Positions 32,189 to 39,861 of a stretch of DNA of 39,861 nt are shown here, piece by piece; the stretch's first letter is position 1, and each line of letters opens with the position of its first letter. The translations under genes and the position numbers were made by a program. Source of the DNA: Microcoleus sp. CAWBG506 (lineage in GTDB: Bacteria; Cyanobacteriota; Cyanobacteriia; Cyanobacteriales; Microcoleaceae). The DNA is taken from contig JAHREW010000014.1 of the NCBI GenBank assembly GCA_020883125.1, forward strand, positions 1 through 39,861. The letters run 5' to 3'. The notes below the pieces were generated by a model. The model was not told the DNA's origin. It saw only the letters and a list, made by a program, of their open reading frames with translations, and made no database searches.

Positions 32189-32340
32189 AATTTTCTCCCG
32201 CGCTATTTTTGAGTTTAATTTTTTGATAGCCCAACTGCTTTCTCAATTTTACTAAATTTTACAAGACTTACGCAATGTAGTAATTCCTGATCGATAAAAG
32301 TGCGATCGGCTTGGTGAAGGGCGATCGCACTCCTGTATCT

Positions 32341-33051
32341 TTAGCCATTATCCTGCGATAATTCTCCAAACCGATCTCGATAACGGTCTAACAAAGCTTC
32401 GAGTTCAGCAGCCCGTTGACTTTCCGCTTCAGCCCGTTGACTTTCCGCTTCAGCCCGTTGCCGTTCCGCTTTTAAAGCTGAAGCCAATTCATCGGGAATC
32501 AATAATTTCTCGACCTTATCTTCCCGATAAAACCCAATCAGTTTGCCTTCTATTTCTAACCGCAGTTGTAATACTTCGCTGCGACTATCTCTAATTAATT
32601 CATACCCTTCTACCCCCAATCTATACCCGCGCAATTGTTCAGGAATCCATTCACCTCTAGGGTCAAACAACCAATATTCCTGAACTTCTATCCCCTCGTA
32701 CAAGTCTTTTTTATTGATTATGTCTTCCGACTTTGTGCCTGGTGATGTCATTTCAAAAATCACTTTCGGCACTTCCCCTTCTTCCCAGATTTTGTAATTA
32801 TCTCTGCCACCAGGTTCTACATCAAAAATCACCATCACATCAGGTGCTACACGCAACTTGGGAAAACCTTGGGCGTAGTACAAAAATTGATTTGCTAATA
32901 CCGTAGCTCTACGGTCTGTGAGGTATTGTTTTAAGACTGCTAAAGTGGTTAAAATAGCATAAACATGGTCGTAAGTTTCTGCCACTGGTTCTCCATCAGC
33001 GCTAGGGTATACGGTATCAAAAGTTTTGAGGGTGGTAACGACTGTTGTCAT
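32341..33051 (-). CDS. Uma2-family (DUF820) nuclease-like protein, paralogue with short tail
   Basis: The start at 33051 (MTTVVTTLKTFDTVYPSADG) aligns with the GTG start of the paralogue at 31537; the frame is open to 33102. The 236-residue product is highly similar throughout (PDVMVIFDVEPGGRDNYKIW, FEMTSPGTKSEDIINKKDLY) but has only a few AESQRAE heptads before the RDRFGEL end. The pair shows recent duplication followed by tail-length change. Confidence 0.85.
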   Translation of the reverse strand: MTTVVTTLKTFDTVYPSADGEPVAETYDHVYAILTTLAVLKQYLTDRRATVLANQFLYYAQGFPKLRVAPDVMVIFDVEPGGRDNYKIWEEGEVPKVIFEMTSPGTKSEDIINKKDLYEGIEVQEYWLFDPRGEWIPEQLRGYRLGVEGYELIRDSRSEVLQLRLEIEGKLIGFYREDKVEKLLIPDELASALKAERQRAEAESQRAEAESQRAAELEALLDRYRDRFGELSQDNG

Positions 33052-33115
33052 GGTCGTGCTTCCTGTGAGTTGTAGATATATTATAAACTTTTTTCCTGCC
33101 AATAAACAAGTTTAT

Positions 33116-34618
33116 TTAATTAATCTTTTCACGTTCAACTGTTTCTGATCTTTTAATATTTTCGGATGAAGAAGCCGCAGGTTTTGGTTTATTTGGTAAA
33201 ATCAAAACCCTCGGTTTAGCAGGTGGAACTACCGTTGTTGCACTAGGATTCAAATTGGTATTCAATTGACTAGAAAGTGGAGCCAATGTTTGAGCTACTT
33301 TCACTTGCTGTTGCAATTGTTCCGTGGAACTGAACAAACCTCCTAGTCCGTTTAATAACTTGCGAATATTGTTGCGAAAAGCTGGATCTCCTGTAACTTC
33401 GTCTACATCGGCAGTGATTTTATGGACATTCTGAAGTGTCGCGCGGGCTGCATCTAAAGTTTGCTGTAATAACTGGAATGTTGCTGGATTATTCAGATTG
33501 GTAGATAAATCTCGCAAGTTAGCAGCAGCTTGGGCTGCATTTGCTGATAAATTTTCCAGATTGTTCAGTAATTGTCCTTGGTTAATTCGATTGATAGTCG
33601 GACTCAAACTGCTGACGGTGACACGGATTTCTTGACTGGCTTGATTGAGATTATTCAGAGTTGCAACTAAACTCGATCGGTTGCTGATAACTAGGGAATT
33701 GAGTTCGTTAGCTGTTAAAGTAATTTGATTAGCAGCTTTAGTGACTGAGTTAGCTGAATCGATCGCAGCGGCAGATACCGCTTTTGTGGAACTGTCCGCC
33801 GTCTTTGCTACTTTAGATACATCGGCTGCTACTCCTGATAATTCTCCTTTCAGTGATTGATTTAAACTGCTCGCTTCTCCCTTCAGTGATTGATTTAAGC
33901 TGCCAAATTCTCCTTTTATTGACTGATTAAAAGTTCCCAATTCTCCTTTTACTGATTGAGTTAAGTTGTTAACATCTCCTTTGACAGACTGACTTAAACT
34001 TTTAATCTCTCCTTTAGCAGAGATTGTCAAGCTTGATAATTCTTGAGTTAATTTGGCCGCACCTTTGGCTGTATTAGATGTATTTTCAGTGAGGGCTTTA
34101 ATATTATTAAATAGGGCGGGGTCTGTGTATAAGTTAGCTAGGCGGACGGTGGAGCGAATTAGTTCATCGAGGCTGACTCCAGCTTGACCTTTTAAGCGCG
34201 AATTTTTGCAGATAATTGCATCCGGACATTCGGTACTCAAAGGATTGGCGCTAATGAAAGATTCGGGTAAAATTGAATTGGGTGTAATGTCGATCGATGC
34301 TTCCCCAATTAAACCAGATTTATTTGCTTCGATCGCCACATCGCGGGGAATGACTAAATTACCAGGGGAAATTTCCACGCTGACGTCTACTCCGTTGGGG
34401 CCAGCTTTGAGGGCGGTAATTTTACCGACACTAACCCCGCGATACCTGACTGGTGTGCCGATTTGCATCCCTTGGGCGCTGGCAAATTCTACGACAAATT
34501 TATAGCTGCGGTTCCCTAGTTGTACTCCTCGCAGCCAGAGGACTAAGCCTCCAAATAAGCCGATTCCTACTAAAATTAAAAACCCGACAGAACCTTCTCT
34601 AACAGTTCGCGATCGCAT
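33116..34618 (-). CDS. MlaD/MCE-family lipid-transport protein
   Basis: This 500-residue protein has one N-terminal membrane anchor (residues 10-30) and an MCE domain at about 40-115 (SYKFVVEFASAQGMQIGTPV, RYRGVSVGKITAL). It is followed by a long helical region. Residues ~195-260 contain 11-residue repeats such as SLNQSLKGELG (33-bp DNA units at about 33838-34020). MCE proteins form rings or tubes carrying lipids between membranes with an ABC ATPase and a permease. The ATPase is encoded 1.3 kb away (35936-36718); no permease is in the window. AAGGAG lies just upstream of the ATG. Confidence 0.9.
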   Translation of the reverse strand: MRSRTVREGSVGFLILVGIGLFGGLVLWLRGVQLGNRSYKFVVEFASAQGMQIGTPVRYRGVSVGKITALKAGPNGVDVSVEISPGNLVIPRDVAIEANKSGLIGEASIDITPNSILPESFISANPLSTECPDAIICKNSRLKGQAGVSLDELIRSTVRLANLYTDPALFNNIKALTENTSNTAKGAAKLTQELSSLTISAKGEIKSLSQSVKGDVNNLTQSVKGELGTFNQSIKGEFGSLNQSLKGEASSLNQSLKGELSGVAADVSKVAKTADSSTKAVSAAAIDSANSVTKAANQITLTANELNSLVISNRSSLVATLNNLNQASQEIRVTVSSLSPTINRINQGQLLNNLENLSANAAQAAANLRDLSTNLNNPATFQLLQQTLDAARATLQNVHKITADVDEVTGDPAFRNNIRKLLNGLGGLFSSTEQLQQQVKVAQTLAPLSSQLNTNLNPSATTVVPPAKPRVLILPNKPKPAASSSENIKRSETVEREKIN

Positions 34619-34632
34619 AGGGTCTCCTTAGA

Positions 34633-35482
34633 CATTGGTCATTGGTCATTAGTCATTAGTCATTAGTCATTAGTCATTAGTCATTAGTCATTAGTCATTA
34701 GTCATTAGTCATTAGTCATTGGTTATTGGTCATTGGTTATTGGTTATTGGTCATTGGTCATTGGTTATTGGTCATTAGTCATTGGTTATTGGTCATTGGT
34801 TATTGGTTATTGGTTATTGGTTATTGGTCATTGGTCATTGGTTATTGGTTATTGGTTATTGGTTATTGGTTATTGGTTATTGGTTATTGGTCATTGGTCA
34901 TTGGTCATTGGTCATTGGTTATTGGTCATTGGTCATTGGTCATTGGTTATTGGTTATTGGTCATTGGTTATTAGTCATTGGTCATTGGTCATTGGTTATT
35001 AGTCATTGGTTATTGGTTATTGGTCATTGGTCATTGGTTATTAGTCATTGGTTATTGGTTATTAGTCATTGGTCATTGGTTATTGGTTATTAGTCATTGG
35101 TTATTGGTCATTGGTCATTGGTCATTGGTTATTAGTCATTGGTTATTGGTTATTGGTCATTGGTTATTGGTCATTGGTTATTGGTCATTGGTTATTGGTC
35201 ATTGGTCATTGGTCATTGGTCATTGGTTATTAGTCATTGGTTATTGGTCATTGGTTATTGGTCATTGGTCATTGGTTATTGGTCATTGGTTATTGGTCAT
35301 TGGTTATTGGTCATTGGTTATTAGTCATTGGTTATTGGTTATTGGTCATTGGTTATTGGTCATTGGTTATTAGTCATTGGTTATTGGTCATTGGTTATTG
35401 GTCATTGGTCATTGGTCATTGGTTATTAGTCATTGGTTATTGGTTATTGGTTATTGGTCATTGGTTATTGGTCATTGGTTAT
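34633..35482 (+). repeat. 850-bp heptanucleotide array (TTGGTCA / TTGGTTA / TTAGTCA)
   Basis: About 121 tandem 7-bp units fill the gap between the MCE gene and the four-helix-bundle gene. Three variants occur: a block of about ten TTAGTCA at the left, then mixed TTGGTCA and TTGGTTA with scattered TTAGTCA. The fourth combination TTAGTTA is not seen. Because 7 is not a multiple of 3, every forward frame reads the same LVIGHWS-like peptide, so long frames here are artefacts. TTGGTCA is a known cyanobacterial STRR-type heptamer. Confidence 0.97.
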
Positions 35483-35852
35483 GATTTTTTGGGGATGACC
35501 CGATAGATTGTAGGTATGAGTTTAATTGAGGGGCTAAGTCATTAATAATTACTGTGAATATATTGACTTGTTCAACAGTTAAAAGGTTTCGAGTGTAAGC
35601 TCGTCTCAACCAGTGTTGAGTTTCATATAAAGAACCTCTAGCTATCTTGACAAAACGTCTATTGTCTTGATAGCTGCCTCGTCCGACTCCTTCTGCTATG
35701 TTAGCACCGACGCTATCGGCTGAACGGACAATTTGTTGGCCGATCGTATTTTTGGCAAATGGCTCCCAAGTGTTAACAGTTGTCCAAATTTCATCAGCTA
35801 GTCGTTCTGATAATTTATAAACTCGCAATTCCTGAAAACTTTTTGTTGCCAT
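35472..35852 (-). CDS. Four-helix-bundle protein (S23/TIGR02436 family)
   Basis: This 126-residue protein has the family pattern: FQELRVYKLSERLADEIW, IGQQIVRSADSVGANIAEG, YQDNRRFVKIARGSLYETQH. Relatives occur in 23S rRNA intervening sequences and as Avd accessory proteins, but this one is a stand-alone chromosomal gene. The last residues HNQ and the stop TGA (35472-35474) are read from the end of the heptamer array, and inverted heptamers lie before its start. It interrupts the mce-ATPase pair, so it and its heptamers were probably inserted there. Confidence 0.88.
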   Translation of the reverse strand: MATKSFQELRVYKLSERLADEIWTTVNTWEPFAKNTIGQQIVRSADSVGANIAEGVGRGSYQDNRRFVKIARGSLYETQHWLRRAYTRNLLTVEQVNIFTVIINDLAPQLNSYLQSIGSSPKNHNQ

Positions 35853-35870
35853 ATTACCCTCGCTCCTAAT

Positions 35871-35937
35871 AACTAATGACTGCTGACTAATGACTGCTGA
35901 CTAATGACTAATGACTGATGACTAATGACAATTGACT
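35871..35937 (-). repeat. Short inverted heptamer array
   Basis: TGACTAA-type units (TGACTGC, TGACTAA, TGACTGA) are the reverse complement of the TTAGTCA units in the large array. They lie on the other side of the four-helix-bundle gene and end at the TAG stop of the ABC ATPase (35936-35938). Confidence 0.85.
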
Positions 35938-36718
35938 ATCCAATGACTTGAATCGGTCCAGTAACGCTGCCACTAAAAAATTGTTGAATTAATAAATTAT
36001 CTGTCGTTGCAATGTCGCTGACTTGGCCCTCCCACTGCACCTTACCTCGATACAGAAACACGATGCGATCGGCTGTGCGACGGATGGTACTGTCTTGGTG
36101 AGTGACGATCGCATAAGTGCTGCACACACCCTGAGCCCTCTGCAAATCGCGGATTAAATCTTCAATTACCGTCGAAGCAATGGGATCTAAACCCGCCGTC
36201 GGTTCGTCGTACAACAAAACCTCTGGATTATCCCTAGCACGATCGGGATTAGCCATAATGGCACGGGCAAAACTGACCCGCTTTCGCATTCCCCCAGACA
36301 ACTGGGCTGGATAGCGATCGCCAATTTTTGGCAAACCCACCATCTCCAGCTTTTCCTCCACCAATTCCCGAATCCGGCGGCGCGACAGCTTAGAATGCTG
36401 GTAAAGTAAAAAACCAACGTTCTCCTCCACCGTCAGCGAATCAAACAAAGCCGCTTGCTGAAACACCATCCCAATCCCGATCGGATCGGTCACGTCGTCC
36501 ACCCATCCTATCCTGCGCTGTCCCTGAACAAAAACCTCACCGGCATCTGGAACCAGCAAACCCGCAATTATCCGCAAAATCGTAGATTTTCCAGTCCCGG
36601 AAGGGCCAATAATTGCCAGGGCCTCTCCCCGATAAATCTTCAGATCGACTCCATCAAGGATTGGAGTCTGATTGAAGGACTTACTTATCCCCTTGAGTTC
36701 GATTAACGGCTCAGCCAT
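35936..36718 (-). CDS. ABC transporter ATPase, MlaF-like
   Basis: This 260-residue protein has Walker A at 38-46 (GPSGTGKST), a Q-loop (MVFQQAALFDSLTVEENVGF), signature 140-144 (LSGGM, followed by RKR, typical of Mla-type ATPases), Walker B 168-172 (LLYDE) and an H-loop (IVTHQDSTIRRTADR). It powers lipid transport with a permease and the MCE protein encoded downstream. In related cyanobacteria the ATPase and MCE genes are usually adjacent; here they are split by the heptamer array and four-helix-bundle gene. Confidence 0.93.
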   Translation of the reverse strand: MAEPLIELKGISKSFNQTPILDGVDLKIYRGEALAIIGPSGTGKSTILRIIAGLLVPDAGEVFVQGQRRIGWVDDVTDPIGIGMVFQQAALFDSLTVEENVGFLLYQHSKLSRRRIRELVEEKLEMVGLPKIGDRYPAQLSGGMRKRVSFARAIMANPDRARDNPEVLLYDEPTAGLDPIASTVIEDLIRDLQRAQGVCSTYAIVTHQDSTIRRTADRIVFLYRGKVQWEGQVSDIATTDNLLIQQFFSGSVTGPIQVIG

Positions 36719-36882
36719 AAAATGCGATTAAAGTGTTATTATTCCCCATTCATCAGTCTAGCTATTGACTAAAGAGTCTTGACTAATGATTAATAACTTA
36801 AATTGACTGTCAAAATGAAAACTCTCTTGTATTCTAAATTTGTCAGGTTTAGCTGTTCCGATACCCTTAAGACTAATTAACC

Positions 36883-38283
36883 ATGTCAATTAGTTCATTT
36901 CCCAAAGCCCTCCGTGTTTGGGCTAAAACGAGACAGGTTGTCACCAAATCCAGAAATCCTTACCCTTCCTCTTTACGAAACGGGCGAGTTCACCAATGGT
37001 TTAAGTGGTTATCCCCTGGACTGTTGGTGAAACGCTGGCTGCTGATCAGTGCTAGCGGTGTGGTACTTGCCAGTTTGGGTTTAGCAATTTGGACTGGGAT
37101 GACTCCCATCTTCTTTTTGTTGCAATTATTGAGAAATTTTTTGGCCTGGATTGCGGAAGTTCTTCCCAATTACATATCGGGTCCCCTAGTCATCGCCACC
37201 GGGATTTTGTTGATTCTGTGGGGACAAACCCGCAGTTTGAACTCAATTACTCAAGTGCTCATGCCCGAAGGAAACGAGGAATTGGTCGATCGACTCCTCA
37301 ACCACCGCAGGTTGCACCGCGGACCGAAAATAGTCGCCCTCGGTGGCGGTACGGGTCTGTCCAATTTGCTGAGAGGATTGAAGGACTATAGTGCCAAAAT
37401 CACTGCTATTGTCACGGTGGCCGATGACGGCGGGTCTTCGGGACGCCTGCGCCGAGAAATTGGGGTGCTACCACCGGGTGATATTCGCAATTGTTTGGCT
37501 GCTTTGGCTGATGAGGAAAAGTTATTGACGGAGTTGTTTCAATATCGTTTTCGGGCGGGTGACGGTTTGGTTGGTCACAGTTTTGGGAATTTGTTTTTGA
37601 CGGCGATGAGTGATATTGCTGGAGACTTGGAACAGGCGATCGCCGCTAGTTCTAAAGTTTTAGCCGTGAGGGGGGAAGTGCTGCCGGCTACTCTGAGCGA
37701 TGTTTCTTTGTGGGCAGAACTGGCTGACGGCCGGAGAATCGAGGGGGAGTCCAGCATTACCAAAGCTAACGGGCAAATCCTCAAAATAGGCTGCACTCCT
37801 GCTAATCCTCCGGCTTTGCCGAGGGCTGTGGAAGGGCTTCAGGAAGCAGATTTTATGATTATTGGGCCAGGGAGTCTATATACGAGTGTAATTCCGAATT
37901 TATTGGTGCCAGAAATTGCTGAGGCGATCGCCAATAGTCAAGTTCCGCGCATTTATGTCTGCAATATTATGACTCAGCCGGGGGAAACTGATGGATATAC
38001 GGTAGCAGATCATATTCGGGCGATCGACCGTGCTTGCGGCCGGCCACTATTTGATGCTGTAGTAGTTCAAGGAAAAGTCCCTTCTGCAAAGGCTTTGATC
38101 CGTTATTCTCAGGAGAATTCCTATCCTGTGGTACTCGATCGAGAAGCAGTAACGCAATTGGGGAGGCGAATTGTGATTGCCAATGTCATGGATGAAGATG
38201 AAAATACCGGTTTAATTCGTCACAATTCTCAGAGATTAGCTGGGATGTTGCTGCGTTGGTACAGTCGCGCCCAAAATATTTAA
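36883..38283 (+). CDS. yvcK: YvcK/CofD-family protein with N-terminal membrane region
   Basis: This 466-residue protein has the YvcK fold from about residue 148: [86 protein letters not shown]. YvcK proteins bind UDP-sugars and affect central carbon flux and cell shape. The first 120 residues add about three hydrophobic segments ([33 protein letters not shown]), a cyanobacterial extension that would tether it to the membrane. It is followed by tsaE after 4 bases. Confidence 0.93.
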   Translation: MSISSFPKALRVWAKTRQVVTKSRNPYPSSLRNGRVHQWFKWLSPGLLVKRWLLISASGVVLASLGLAIWTGMTPIFFLLQLLRNFLAWIAEVLPNYISGPLVIATGILLILWGQTRSLNSITQVLMPEGNEELVDRLLNHRRLHRGPKIVALGGGTGLSNLLRGLKDYSAKITAIVTVADDGGSSGRLRREIGVLPPGDIRNCLAALADEEKLLTELFQYRFRAGDGLVGHSFGNLFLTAMSDIAGDLEQAIAASSKVLAVRGEVLPATLSDVSLWAELADGRRIEGESSITKANGQILKIGCTPANPPALPRAVEGLQEADFMIIGPGSLYTSVIPNLLVPEIAEAIANSQVPRIYVCNIMTQPGETDGYTVADHIRAIDRACGRPLFDAVVVQGKVPSAKALIRYSQENSYPVVLDREAVTQLGRRIVIANVMDEDENTGLIRHNSQRLAGMLLRWYSRAQNI

Positions 38284-38287
38284 GTTA

Positions 38288-38767
38288 ATGACTAAAATCA
38301 TACTTTCTCTTCCCGATGCGGAAGCTACGCGCCAGTTGGGTGTAACATTAGGGCGATCGCAGCCCCCCGGCACAGTCATCTTATTAGAAGGAGATTTGGG
38401 TGCTGGCAAAACTACTTTAGTGCAAGGCATCGCTGAAGGTTTAGAAATTCAAGACTCCATTGAAAGTCCTACTTTTACCCTCATTAACGAGTATTTAACA
38501 GGGAGAATTCCTCTTTATCATTTAGACTTGTATCGCTTAGAAACAGACGAAGTGGAGGCTTTGCACTTAGAAAGTTATTGGGACGGATTAGAAATGGATT
38601 TGGGAATTGTAGCGATTGAATGGGCGGAAAAATTGCCCTACAAACCAGATAATTATTTGGAAATTCGTTTAAATTATTGCGAGAGTGGGCGACAAATTGA
38701 ATTGATTGGTGATTGTCAATTACAGGATTTGCCATTATACAATCATGATTCATTTCATCACCCGTAG
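38288..38767 (+). CDS. tsaE: tRNA threonylcarbamoyladenosine biosynthesis ATPase TsaE
   Basis: This 159-residue protein has the TsaE P-loop (GDLGAGKTTLVQG, residues 35-47), SPTFTLINEY, and YHLDLYRLE with IAIEWAEKLP-like motifs. TsaE is the ATPase that helps TsaB/TsaD make t6A37 on tRNAs. It is co-transcribed with yvcK. The last three codons and the TAG stop (CATCACCCGTAG) lie in the REP-like element that follows. Confidence 0.95.
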   Translation: MTKIILSLPDAEATRQLGVTLGRSQPPGTVILLEGDLGAGKTTLVQGIAEGLEIQDSIESPTFTLINEYLTGRIPLYHLDLYRLETDEVEALHLESYWDGLEMDLGIVAIEWAEKLPYKPDNYLEIRLNYCESGRQIELIGDCQLQDLPLYNHDSFHHP

Positions 38768-38847
38768 GGGCGAAGCATTTGGGCCATTATTCACCTATAC
38801 CATATAGGATTTTTCGCCCAAATGCTTCGCCCAAACCCCACAGGTAA
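38756..38847 (+). repeat. REP-like palindrome, copy 1
   Basis: CATCACCCGTAGGGGCGAAG, CATTTGGGC, a 31-base centre, then GCCCAAATGCTTCGCCC and AAACCCCACAGGTAA. The arms are a strong inverted repeat. Copy 2 is at 39748-39839. It includes the tsaE stop codon. Confidence 0.9.
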
Positions 38848-38865
38848 ACCACGATGGGGAATTCT

Positions 38866-39086
38866 GAATCTGGATTTTTGGTTGGGGCCAGGCGTTGCAT
38901 TCGAGTACAATACTTTGTATATTTTTCATTGATTGTCTCCCGAATGCTTCTCCCCTACCTGATTTTATGAATTACTTGATTTTTTGAATCGGGATTTTTG
39001 GTTGGGGCCAGGCGTTGCATTCGGGTACCATACTTTGCGTATCTTTCATGGATTGTCTCCCGAATGCTTCTCCCCTACGTGATTTT
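38866..39086. repeat. Two direct 101-bp repeats, period 120 bp
   Basis: Copies at 38866-38966 and 38986-39086 both run from GGATTTTTGGTTGGGGCCAG through CGTTGCATTCG to GATTGTCTCCCGAATGCTTC and TCCCCTAC, with about nine mismatches by eye. They share CCCGAATGCTTC and CCCCTAC sub-motifs with the REP elements and are probably diverged relatives. The second copy supplies the stop of the RAYT gene. Confidence 0.85.
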
Positions 39087-39708
39087 GGGTAATTAATTTA
39101 TTTTTAGGGAATAGAATGGGGATCTTGCTATTGCGATCGCAATTTTGGAGCGTATAATTTTCGTCATCATGCCATGTTAAAGGATTTTGAACTATATATT
39201 TTCTGATGTTATCATAAGCTCGTTCATCGCGGATAATTTCTTCATAATAGCCCTCTTGCCATATTGTACCACAATTCCTAGTTAGGCGATTGACTCGACG
39301 GGTTACTATTGATTTAAAGTTTTGTACTAACGCCCCTAATGAACCTGATTCTGTTCCTTTGGGCAATTTAGGTATCCGATCAGATGATACAGGTTGAATT
39401 ATCGGCTGTTTGAATAATTGACTTTTGTTAGTATTGCTGTCAGCTATCAAAATAATTCCGTGCAGATGGTTTGGCATAATCACAAAAGCATCTAATTCTA
39501 TAAAAGCAAAATGTTCTGGCAAACGATGCCAACAATATTGAATGGTTTCACTAATTAAATTCAGGTTCATGATTCCTGCTACAACTTCACCAAACAAACA
39601 TTGCCTTTGGTAAGTGCAGATAGTAATATAGTAAGCCCCTGGTTGTGTATAATCATAACCTTTGATGCGAATAGATTTCCGGTGGTGGATTTCGGGGTTA
39701 TATTTCAT
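39046..39708 (-). CDS. RAYT: REP-associated IS200-like (Y1) transposase
   Basis: The frame is open to 39813, but the upstream part runs through the REP element. The ATG at 39708 (MKYNPEIHHRKSIRIKGYDY) begins at the conserved family start and gives 220 residues. HUH motif: His81-Leu-His83 in FVIMPNHLHGIIL. Further family blocks are YYITICTYQRQCLFG, VQNFKSIVTRRVNR, and WQEGYYEEIIRDERAYDNIR with candidate catalytic tyrosines. RAYTs mobilise or maintain REP palindromes. The last residues (VGEKHSGDNP) are read from the flanking direct repeat. Confidence 0.9.
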   Translation of the reverse strand: MKYNPEIHHRKSIRIKGYDYTQPGAYYITICTYQRQCLFGEVVAGIMNLNLISETIQYCWHRLPEHFAFIELDAFVIMPNHLHGIILIADSNTNKSQLFKQPIIQPVSSDRIPKLPKGTESGSLGALVQNFKSIVTRRVNRLTRNCGTIWQEGYYEEIIRDERAYDNIRKYIVQNPLTWHDDENYTLQNCDRNSKIPILFPKNKLITQNHVGEKHSGDNP

Positions 39709-39747
39709 AGCTTTGTTAATTTTGTAAATTTTAACAATTCCGGATTC

Positions 39748-39839
39748 CATCACCCGTAGGGGCGAAGCATTTGGGCGAAAAATCCTATATGGTATAAGTG
39801 AATAACGGCCCAAATGCTTCGCCCAAACCCCACAGGTAA
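39748..39839 (+). repeat. REP-like palindrome, copy 2, with inverted centre
   Basis: The outer flanks (CATCACCC..., ...CCCCACAGGTAA) and both arms have the same orientation as copy 1, but the centre (GAAAAATCCTATATGGTATA ...) is the reverse complement of the copy 1 centre (... TATACCATATAGGATTTTTC), with a few substitutions. It lies just upstream of the RAYT start. Confidence 0.9.
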
Positions 39840-39861
39840 GAGGATTTTATCAAACTATTTT

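Noticed and set aside
34633..35482. CRISPR array
   Set aside because: Units are 7 bp with no unique spacers and no cas genes nearby.
34726..35506. Several overlapping forward frames encoding VIGHWLL-type repeats
   Set aside because: They are translations of the 7-bp array; every forward frame yields the same periodic peptide, and there is no start signal or domain.
39709..39813. N-terminal extension of the RAYT frame
   Set aside because: It reads through REP copy 2; the family begins at the ATG at 39708.

Overview
The window looks like chromosomal DNA from a filamentous cyanobacterium, probably of the Oscillatoriales (Microcoleus/Oscillatoria type). The HIP1 octamer GCGATCGC and its variants are frequent. 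Typical cyanobacterial families are present (DUF1830, a membrane-anchored YvcK, clustered Uma2 nucleases, an exosortase O-like enzyme, PilA-type pilin). Intergenic DNA is full of short palindromic repeats and a heptanucleotide array. Genus is an inference; there is no rRNA in the window.

Layout. 1-5.1 kb: a small membrane protein, a DUF1830 protein, a B12-binding-type radical SAM enzyme, a YqgF-like RNase H-fold protein and a small Rieske ferredoxin, separated by repeat-rich spacers. 5.1-9.5 kb (minus strand): a translationally coupled pair, an exosortase fused to an EpsI-like domain and a 957-residue polytopic VIT/VWA protein that itself ends in a PEP-CTERM signal. 9.7-11.5 kb: smpB, then a TPR membrane protein overlapping a 74-residue exported peptide. 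11.8-15.3 kb: an HTH protein divergent from a 70-residue glycine-zipper peptide and an 800-residue dynamin-like GTPase.

15.3-20.4 kb is a toxin-antitoxin island. Five two-gene modules or remnants (RHH fusion/DUF7689, ParDE plus DUF433/DUF5615, a DUF2281-like antitoxin with VapC, BrnT with its antitoxin, and a decayed RHH::DUF5615) are separated by copies of one dispersed repeat. Several are broken: vapC is interrupted by a 108-bp MITE with TA target duplication (a 106/108 identical copy lies downstream of smpB), one DUF5615 gene is truncated, and another carries an in-frame stop and is fused to a foreign RHH domain.

20.4-30.6 kb: methyltransferase, type IV pilin, a TPR/GT41 O-GlcNAc-transferase-like protein, a glycosyltransferase-like protein and a 1241-residue chain with two methyltransferase-like and two glycosyltransferase-like domains. 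The last two share a roughly 140-residue C-terminal domain. The set suggests pilus or cell-surface glycosylation. 30.7-33.1 kb: three Uma2 nucleases. 33.1-36.7 kb: an MCE/MlaD-like protein and its ABC ATPase, separated by an 850-bp heptamer array and a four-helix-bundle gene. 36.9-38.8 kb: yvcK-tsaE. 38.8-39.8 kb: a RAYT transposase inside its own REP-like palindromes, whose central segment is inverted between the two copies.

The most promising system-level signals are the exosortase with its single neighbouring substrate, the RHH-fusion/DUF7689 pair as a possible undescribed toxin-antitoxin type, the HTH/glycine-zipper/dynamin locus, and the repeat-bounded island.
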